7,176 nucleotides of DNA from CAYJXJ01 sp964374095 (GTDB lineage Bacteria; Elusimicrobiota; Elusimicrobia; UBA1565; UBA9628). A program made the translations under genes and the position numbers. The stretch covers positions 1 to 7,176 of the forward strand of contig CAYJXJ010000213.1 of the NCBI GenBank assembly GCA_964374095.1, given 5' to 3'. The notes under the pieces were generated by a model. The model was not told the origin of the DNA. It saw only the letters and a program-made list of their open reading frames with translations, and did no database searches. This document shows positions 1 through 4,622 of this stretch, piece after piece (position 1 is the stretch's first letter; each line of letters opens with the position of its first letter).

Positions 1-1476
1 CAGGTGCTTTGTTTTCCAGCACTTTACTCACCCACACCTTCGTGCCATGAGCCCGAAATCCGCTGGTTTCAGATCATTCCGGACGTGTCCCGGATGTACA
101 AGAATGCGAACCACCCGTGGGAGGCGGATCCGTACCAATGGGTCGGACTGGCCAAGATCCGCTATGACCGTCAGGAACTCGAACGCCTCCGCGGCCGATG
201 GGAGTTCGAGCTATTCCAGGCCGGGCGGCGCGGGGCCGAGGGGGACTGGGCCGCGCGCTACGACAGCCGGTCGGTCCCGTCGACGTACTACCATCCCGAT
301 GTCGGCAGCTTTTGGTTCTCCGCCGAAGCCAAAAGATCCGATGGCACGGTGCTCAGATCCCCCGGCGCCGATGAATCGGACGCGCATGGCCTATCCGTTC
401 GCGTCCAACGGGTCTCGGTGCGCGACGGCCCCGGGTTTCTGGGCTACGTGACCTCATTCTTCAACGTGCCGGGACTCTTCGGCTCCATCCCGAGACAGAG
501 CAACAACTATATCGGGGCCGACTGCGCCGATTTGCTCGTGTCCGCCTTCGGCAAATGGACCGCGCGGGAGCCGGAGCGCAATTTCAACGTGGACGCCCTC
601 GTGGCGTCACACCGCCGGGTGGCCGAATTGGACCTCGCCGACGGGAAGTCCGGCGCCGACGTGCGCTGGGGTCCCGACGTGTCTCCGGGAGACCTCGTGG
701 CCGTCCGCTACCGCGGTTCCGGGCGCTACCAGCACGTCGGGACTTTGGTCAAGGACGACGGCAACGGGCTCGTCGACGGGGGGGACACCGTCCTGCACGC
801 CGGGCCCATGCCGCTGGCTTACGCGACGCTGGGATCAGGCCCGTTCGACGGCCATCTGACGATTCTGAGGCCGGCCCCGCGGGTCCGGGAGAGGCCGATT
901 TCCTTTTCCGCCTCCCGACGGGCGGCGACGATCGAATACATCGGGAAGCGTTATGGACTCTCGGCGGATACGATCGAGATCAAGCCCCAGCTGATCGTCC
1001 TGCATTGGACGGGGCTGCCCACCCTGCAAGCCTCGTGGCGGGCTTTTGACGGCGAGACCCTGGCGGCCGGACGCTCCGATGTCGCGGCCGGGGGAGACCT
1101 CAACGTTTCGGCGCACTTTCTGGTCGACCGCGACGGGAGCATCCACCGTCTCATGCCGGAGACTTGGATGGCGCGGCACGTGATCGGCCTCAACCGGTCG
1201 GCCATCGGGATCGAGAACGTCGGGGGAGGTTCCGACCGCGACGACCTGACCCCGGCGCAGGCGCAAGCCAACGCCTGGCTGATCCGAGAGCTCAAGGACC
1301 GATTCCCGGAGATCGAATTCCTGATCGGCCACCATGAAACCAGCGGGTTCGAGGGCCATCCCCTGTGGCTGGAAAAAGACCCCGGCTACCGGACCATCAA
1401 GAGCGATCCGGGAGCGGCCTTCATGCGGAAAGTGCGGGACCTGGTGTCGGACCTCGGGCTCCAGGGGCCGCCGTGA
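1..1476 (+). CDS. Two-domain cell-wall hydrolase: NlpC/P60-like domain plus N-acetylmuramoyl-L-alanine amidase (Amidase_2), 5' partial
   Basis: Probable peptidoglycan hydrolase with two catalytic modules. Numbering is from the GTG at position 4. The frame is open to the window edge, no signal peptide or clear ribosome site is seen, and the true start is probably upstream. Residues about 40-165 are an unrecognised, probably beta-rich region. Residues 168-290 resemble NlpC/P60 or CHAP-type cysteine peptidases: C174 in a DCADLL context, then a GDLVAVRY strand (229-236) and H244 in YQHVGTLV, the usual Cys/His order. Residues 328-475 are a good Amidase_2 match: H334 in VLHWTG, SAHFLVDRDGSIHRLMPE (369-386), H392, IGIEN with E404, GHHE (442-445) and KSDPG with D468. 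H334, H443 or H444, and D468 fit the zinc ligands of AmpD-type amidases, which cleave the MurNAc-L-Ala bond. The amidase call is firm and the cysteine-peptidase call moderate. The gene overlaps the next one by four bases. Confidence 0.85.
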   Translation, partial: QVLCFPALYSPTPSCHEPEIRWFQIIPDVSRMYKNANHPWEADPYQWVGLAKIRYDRQELERLRGRWEFELFQAGRRGAEGDWAARYDSRSVPSTYYHPDVGSFWFSAEAKRSDGTVLRSPGADESDAHGLSVRVQRVSVRDGPGFLGYVTSFFNVPGLFGSIPRQSNNYIGADCADLLVSAFGKWTAREPERNFNVDALVASHRRVAELDLADGKSGADVRWGPDVSPGDLVAVRYRGSGRYQHVGTLVKDDGNGLVDGGDTVLHAGPMPLAYATLGSGPFDGHLTILRPAPRVRERPISFSASRRAATIEYIGKRYGLSADTIEIKPQLIVLHWTGLPTLQASWRAFDGETLAAGRSDVAAGGDLNVSAHFLVDRDGSIHRLMPETWMARHVIGLNRSAIGIENVGGGSDRDDLTPAQAQANAWLIRELKDRFPEIEFLIGHHETSGFEGHPLWLEKDPGYRTIKSDPGAAFMRKVRDLVSDLGLQGPP

Positions 1477-2252
1477 CCCCCCGTCGGGCGGTGGTCTTGG
1501 GCGGCAGCGGCCTCGTGGGCGGCGCCTGTCTGAGGCTCTTGCTGGAGGACCCGGACTACGCCGAGGTTTGGAGTCTCGGCCGCCGGCAGGCCGGGGATTC
1601 CGGCAAGCTGCGTTCGCGCGTCGTCGACTTCGCGCGTCTTGGCGAGACGGCGTTTCCCGCGGCCGACGCGCTCTTCTGCTGCCTGGGCGCCACGCGCCGC
1701 AAGGCCGGCTCGGCCGAGGCTTTCCGCCGCGTGGATTTCGACTACGTCCTGGCCGCCGCGCGGCAAGCCTTGGCCGCGGGGTGCGCCCGGTTCCTGTTGG
1801 TGAGCTCCCAGGGGGCCGACGCCCGCTCCCCGTTTCTATACCCCCGCGTCAAGGGCGAGATCGAGGCCGCGGCGGCGGCTCTGCCGTTTTCAAGCGTCCT
1901 GATCTTCCGTCCCGGACTGCTGCTGGGGCCGCGGGAGGAGTCCCGGCCTTTGGAGCAGCTGGCCCAACTGGCGATGGGCGCTCTAGCGCCCCTCCTGGCC
2001 GGTCCTCTGGCGGGTCTGCGTCCCATCGCCGGCGAGACCGTGGCGCTCGCGATGATCCGCGCGGCCAAGGCCGGCGGGACGGGAGTCCGCCGATTCAGCT
2101 CCCGGGAGATCGCGGCGATGGGAGCGCGCGCCGCGGCCGCGGCCGGTGGCGGAGGCTTCACCTCCACCGGTGGAGGTGAAGCCCGAAGCGCTGAGGAACA
2201 GCAGTCCTTGAAATTTCGCGCGGCACCTGTTAAACTACAGCCGCCTAGATGA
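1473..2252 (+). CDS. NAD(P)-binding Rossmann-fold oxidoreductase (atypical SDR, HTATIP2/YbjT-like)
   Basis: Predicted cytoplasmic nucleotide-binding protein of 259 residues; substrate unknown. The GTG at 1473 is chosen because it forms a GTGA overlap with the amidase stop and puts the Rossmann strand right at the N-terminus, as in the family; the frame is open further upstream but that stretch is amidase sequence. The fingerprint AVVLGGSGLVGG (6-17) gives GxxGxxG at G10, G13 and G16. Further family marks are LFCCLGATRRKAGS (67-80), LLVSSQGAD (108-116), Y123 and K127 in YPRVKGE (the YxxxK pair), and FRPGLLLGP near 145-153. The body aligns in order with HTATIP2-like proteins up to the region around residue 217 (SSREIAAMG). 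The remaining 40 or so residues are Ala/Gly-rich, then low in GC3, and overlie a palindrome and a promoter; they look like read-through rather than a conserved tail. The stop overlaps the next ATG as ATGA. Confidence 0.85.
   Translation: MTPRRAVVLGGSGLVGGACLRLLLEDPDYAEVWSLGRRQAGDSGKLRSRVVDFARLGETAFPAADALFCCLGATRRKAGSAEAFRRVDFDYVLAAARQALAAGCARFLLVSSQGADARSPFLYPRVKGEIEAAAAALPFSSVLIFRPGLLLGPREESRPLEQLAQLAMGALAPLLAGPLAGLRPIAGETVALAMIRAAKAGGTGVRRFSSREIAAMGARAAAAAGGGGFTSTGGGEARSAEEQQSLKFRAAPVKLQPPR
2154..2183. repeat. Perfect 30-bp palindrome (two 15-bp arms, no spacer)
   Basis: The left arm GGCTTCACCTCCACC is followed directly by its exact reverse complement GGTGGAGGTGAAGCC; pairing stops on both sides (A2153 against C2184). 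As RNA it would fold into a very stable hairpin with a small forced loop at the centre. There is no T-run after it on either strand, so it is not a standard intrinsic terminator. It lies in frame in the oxidoreductase tail, ending 24 bases upstream of a candidate -35 box. Possible roles are a U-less terminator that insulates the upstream genes, an operator, or a dispersed repeat unit; the sequence alone does not decide. Confidence 0.85.
2208..2236 (+). promoter_or_regulatory. Candidate sigma70-type promoter for the Lrp-domain gene
   Basis: TTGAAA at 2208-2213 (5 of 6 to TTGACA) and TAAACT at 2231-2236 (4 of 6 to TATAAT) are separated by exactly 17 bases, in a locally AT-richer stretch of a very GC-rich window. 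Transcription would start near 2242-2244, leaving only about 5-7 bases before the ATG at 2249. The promoter lies inside the end of the upstream reading frame. Confidence 0.6.
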
Positions 2253-2479
2253 AAGCCTTCGTGCTGTGCCGTCTGGCCCCGGGCAAAGAGGCCGCCATCA
2301 TGCGGCGATTCCGGGGAGTCGCGGGAGTCACCGAGGTCTATCTCGTCTTCGGGGGCTGGGACGCGATCCTGAGCGTCGAGGCCGACACCGTCGACAAGCT
2401 CAGCTCCCTGGTCACCTCCCATATCCGCGGCATCGACGGGGTCTCCGCGACCGAGACCCTCGTCACGACCAGCCTCTAA
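2249..2479 (+). CDS. Stand-alone Lrp/AsnC ligand-binding (RAM) domain protein
   Basis: A 76-residue cytoplasmic protein consisting only of the C-terminal effector-binding domain of Lrp/AsnC regulators (AsnC_trans_reg, beta-alpha-beta-beta-alpha-beta). The N-terminal strand KAFVLCRLAPGKE, the strand and turn VYLVFGGWDAILSVEA (30-45, with the GGWD turn at 35-38), the helix DTVDKLSSLVTSHI and the final IDGVSATETLV all match that fold in order. The helix-turn-helix domain of true Lrp proteins is absent, so it cannot bind DNA in the usual way. Family members of this size form dimers or higher oligomers that bind amino acids or modify partner regulators; the ligand here is unknown. The ATG sits in an ATGA overlap with the upstream frame, and no Shine-Dalgarno sequence precedes it. 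A promoter ends 12 bases upstream, so the gene may be expressed on its own with a very short leader. Confidence 0.88.
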   Translation: MKAFVLCRLAPGKEAAIMRRFRGVAGVTEVYLVFGGWDAILSVEADTVDKLSSLVTSHIRGIDGVSATETLVTTSL

Positions 2480-2498
2480 GCCCGCGCACCTTTCGGTC

Positions 2499-2527
2499 TT
2501 GCAGGGTCACGGGGCATTTTGTTTAAT
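2499..2527 (+). promoter_or_regulatory. Candidate promoter upstream of the tandem response regulators
   Basis: A good -10 box, TTTAAT at 2522-2527 (5 of 6 to TATAAT), lies 17 bases after a weak -35, TTGCAG at 2499-2504 (3 of 6). It is in or next to the 39-base gap after the Lrp-domain gene, the only true gap in the window. The predicted transcription start (about 2533-2535) coincides with a GTG at 2534 in frame with the response regulator, as expected for a leaderless transcript. The -10 box is convincing against the GC-rich background; the -35 is not. Confidence 0.45.
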
Positions 2528-2974
2528 CAGATCGTGCCGGAATCCCCGGAGAAGGCGGCGGCCTCGGAAAAGCTCATTGTCGTCGTTGATGACGACGAGG
2601 GCGTGCGCGAGATGCTCGAGTTCGTGATCAAGAAGGAGGGATTCCGGGTCGAGATGTGCTCCGACGGGCAGGAGGCGATCGACAAGATCCCGGCATGGAA
2701 GCCCGACCTGGTCATCCTCGATATGATGCTCCCGCATTACGGAGGCTTTGAAGTATTGAGGCGCCTCCAAGGCGGGCCCGCGGCTTCGGTCCCCATCATC
2801 ATCATCACCGGCCGCTTCGGCGACCGATCCACGATGGAGATGATGCGCCAGGAATCCAACGTCGTTGAATTCATCCAGAAGCCGCTCCGGCCGCCCATTC
2901 TGGCCATGACCCTTCATAAGCGGCTTAACACCCTCGCGCCGGGCATGACGAGCGGTTCCGGAGGGACCTGGTGA
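2519..2974 (+). CDS. Single-domain response regulator (receiver only), first of a tandem pair
   Basis: A CheY-like phosphoacceptor protein of 151 residues, acting in the cytoplasm as a phosphotransfer relay or protein-interaction switch. Residues 18-135 form one receiver domain: acidic cluster D24-D25-D26, phosphorylation site D68 in LVILDMMLP, switch residue T97 in IIITGR, and K121 in FIQKPLRPP. No DNA-binding or enzymatic output domain follows; the last 15 or so residues (PGMTSGSGGTW) look disordered. The longest supported start is TTG 2519 (residues numbered from it), with only a G-run three bases away. GTG 2534, five codons later, is an equally plausible start and would fit the candidate promoter as leaderless. 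The stop overlaps the second regulator as GTGA, so the pair is translationally coupled. No cognate histidine kinase is in the window. The family call is firm and the start uncertain. Confidence 0.92.
   Translation: MFNQIVPESPEKAAASEKLIVVVDDDEGVREMLEFVIKKEGFRVEMCSDGQEAIDKIPAWKPDLVILDMMLPHYGGFEVLRRLQGGPAASVPIIIITGRFGDRSTMEMMRQESNVVEFIQKPLRPPILAMTLHKRLNTLAPGMTSGSGGTW
2960..2965 (+). promoter_or_regulatory. Strong Shine-Dalgarno sequence deciding the second regulator's start
   Basis: GGAGGG ends five bases before GTG 2971, the most canonical ribosome binding site seen in the window. It favours GTG 2971 over ATG 3001 and supports coupling across the GTGA stop-start overlap. Confidence 0.65.
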
Positions 2975-3447
2975 GGCAGGAAGGCGAAGGCCAACCCGAG
3001 ATGACGCTCGCCGATCCGGCCGAGAAGATGATCCTGCTCGTGGACGACGATGAGAGCCTCCTCGATCTCATGGAGCACGTGATCAAGCGCGAGGGCTTCC
3101 GGACCGAGCGCGCCACCGACGGCAACGAGGCCCTGCGCAAGATCGAGGCGCTGGGCCCCGACCTCATCCTGCTGGACCTCATGCTCCCGGGCAAGGGCGG
3201 CTACGAGGTCTTGCGCGAGATCCAGGGCAGCGACGCGGCGCGCACGCCCGTCATCGTCATCACGGGGCGCCAGATCGACCGCAAGAACGTCGACATGGTG
3301 CGCCATGAGCCCAATGTCCGGGAGTTCATGCAAAAGCCCCTGCGTCCGCCGTTGTTGGCCGCGACCATCCACCGCCTCCTCCAGACCCGTCCTCCCGAGA
3401 TCAACCGCACGACGGACCGCGGCCCCTTAAGCGGCCCCAGCTTCTAA
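2971..3447 (+). CDS. Single-domain response regulator (receiver only), second of a tandem pair
   Basis: A second CheY-like receiver of 158 residues. Its residues are D25-D26-D27 (LVDDDES), phosphorylation site D69 in LILLDLMLP, T98 in VITGR and K122 in FMQKPLRPP. About half of its residues match the first regulator over the whole receiver, including unusual shared stretches (ITGR, QKPLRPP, HVIK/FVIK-EGFR), so the two arose by duplication. The C-terminal 18 or so residues are polar and probably disordered, and there is no output domain. The start is GTG 2971: a clear GGAGGG at 2960-2965 lies five bases upstream, and GTGA overlaps the previous stop. ATG 3001, just before the domain, is the alternative. 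The stop shares one base with the next ATG (TAATG). It probably works with its neighbour in the same phosphorelay, either in competition or with different kinases. Confidence 0.93.
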   Translation: MRQEGEGQPEMTLADPAEKMILLVDDDESLLDLMEHVIKREGFRTERATDGNEALRKIEALGPDLILLDLMLPGKGGYEVLREIQGSDAARTPVIVITGRQIDRKNVDMVRHEPNVREFMQKPLRPPLLAATIHRLLQTRPPEINRTTDRGPLSGPSF

Positions 3448-3902
3448 TGCCTCCGCGCCGCGCCGCGGCTTACGCGGCCGGCGCCTTCGCCTTCGTCTAC
3501 GCCCTCGCCGCCGCCGACGTCGTGCTGCGGGCCCGGGACGCTTACATGGAGGGCGAGAAATATCTGCGTTGGAGCCGGGACCCCGCCGCCAAGGCCGTCC
3601 ACTTCGACGCCGAACTGGCCCGCAAGACGGCCCTATTGAAGAAGGATTTCGACAAGGCCCGCATGACGGCCCCCGAGTTCGAGCAGCGGGTCATCCTGCT
3701 CAAGTTCGAGCGGGATTCGGCCGTTTCGGAGAGCTCGCTCAAGTACGCCTATGTCTGGTTCCAAACCGCCGTCGAGCTCTTCACCCCGCCCGAGAGCCGT
3801 TGGATCGCCAAGTCCCGCCGGCGGATGGCCGAGGTCAAGGAACTCTGGAAGGCGGAGCTCCGGGCCAAGAAGATTCCCTTCGAAGAGTACATGCTGGAGT
3901 AG
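3447..3902 (+). CDS. Membrane-anchored helical protein of unknown function
   Basis: A 151-residue protein that I do not recognise as a named family. The N-terminus has positive charges (PPRR), then a hydrophobic Ala-rich segment at about residues 6-27. This fits a single-pass anchor with the rest outside the cytoplasmic membrane, or a signal peptide that could be cut after ALAAA. The remainder is charged and predicted mostly helical, with Lys/Glu/Arg-rich segments (about 50-95) that could form a coiled coil or helical hairpin. A stretch with aromatic residues, KYAYVWFQTAVELFTPPESRW (about 99-119), and the following helix recall a TPR-like or helical-repeat pairing, without a clear match. The ATG shares one base with the previous stop (TAATG), and the stop is immediately followed by the next GTG, so it is made with its neighbours. 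Its role may be structural or as a partner of the membrane peptidase downstream; that is inference. Confidence 0.8.
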   Translation: MPPRRAAAYAAGAFAFVYALAAADVVLRARDAYMEGEKYLRWSRDPAAKAVHFDAELARKTALLKKDFDKARMTAPEFEQRVILLKFERDSAVSESSLKYAYVWFQTAVELFTPPESRWIAKSRRRMAEVKELWKAELRAKKIPFEEYMLE

Positions 3903-4622
3903 GTGCTCGGCAAGCTCCTTCGCTGGCTGATCGGAGTCCTGCTTCTTCCCGTCGGGCTTTCCTTCCTGTGGTCCGCGGGACGCTTACTCGGGCGGCTGGC
4001 CGAGTCGGCCGACCCCTCCGCCCCTTTCGTGGCGGGCCTCGCGAGCGCCGCGCTGCTGCGCCTCTTCCTCGATCCCCGTTCCTCCTGGGCGGGCAGGGTC
4101 TTTCAGGGAGTCTATGTTTTCGGGCATGAATTGACCCACGCGGCCGCGGCCTGGCTCCACGGGGCGCACGTAGGCGGGTTCAAGGCCGGGGCCGACGGCG
4201 GCCACGTCGACATTTCCCGCTCCAACGCGGTCATCGCGCTGGCTCCCTACTGCGTCCCGGTCTACGCCGCGGCGGTCGCTCTGGTCTATCGCGCCTGGTC
4301 CTGGGCGCGGCCCTCTCCCGGGGGCGCCGAAGCCTTCCTTTATCTGATGGGACTGGCGGTCGCCTTCCACCTGCTCTTCACCGCCGAATCCCTCTGGCGG
4401 GTCCGCCAGCCGGACCTCAAGGCCGGGGGCGGGACCTTGTTCTCCCTGGCCGTCATCGCCGCGGCCAACGGCCTGGGGCTGCTCTTGATCCTCAAGGCCT
4501 TGTTCCCCGGCTCCGTGCCGCTGGGTCCCGCCCTGGCGGAGGCCGTCGCGGGCGGCTGGGCCTTCTGGCGCTGGACCGCCGCCGCGGGACGCCGCGCGGT
4601 GGAAGGGGCCGCGGGCCGATGA
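3903..4622 (+). CDS. Polytopic membrane protein with HExxH motif, putative M50-like zinc metallopeptidase
   Basis: A 239-residue integral membrane protein with about five or six hydrophobic segments (roughly 5-25, 40-57, 107-130, 143-165, 177-200 and 210-228). It contains HELTH (H75, E76, H79) after a hydrophobic run, VYVFGHELTHAAAAW, the zinc-binding and catalytic signature of gluzincin-type peptidases. A Gly-rich GGHVDISRS follows (98-107), then NAVIALAPYCVPVY (108-121), an order typical of M50/M50B intramembrane peptidases. The third zinc ligand could be D171 in RQPDLKAGG, at the position where M50 proteins carry a conserved Asp. Such enzymes cleave substrates within or near the membrane; the substrate here is unknown. 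The GTG directly abuts the previous TAG, with GGAG three bases upstream. The stop overlaps the next ATG (ATGA). It is short for a site-2 protease and has no PDZ domain. The membrane nature is certain and peptidase activity probable. Confidence 0.8.
   Translation: MLGKLLRWLIGVLLLPVGLSFLWSAGRLLGRLAESADPSAPFVAGLASAALLRLFLDPRSSWAGRVFQGVYVFGHELTHAAAAWLHGAHVGGFKAGADGGHVDISRSNAVIALAPYCVPVYAAAVALVYRAWSWARPSPGGAEAFLYLMGLAVAFHLLFTAESLWRVRQPDLKAGGGTLFSLAVIAAANGLGLLLILKALFPGSVPLGPALAEAVAGGWAFWRWTAAAGRRAVEGAAGR

Noticed and set aside
835..1359. Antisense frame opposite the amidase domain
   Set aside because: The + strand frame carries complete amidase motifs; the antisense product has no recognisable feature.
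1334..2179. Alternative + strand frame of 281 residues across the amidase/oxidoreductase junction
   Set aside because: Arg/Gly/Pro-rich translation without motifs; the Rossmann fingerprint is in the other frame.
2480..2518. Possible terminator after the Lrp-domain gene
   Set aside because: No convincing stem followed by a T-run is present in this 39-base gap; only the candidate promoter could be supported.
2790..2810. Short ATC repeat in the first response regulator
   Set aside because: It encodes the hydrophobic Ile run of the fourth receiver strand (PIIIIT); too short and too constrained by coding to count as a microsatellite or regulatory repeat.
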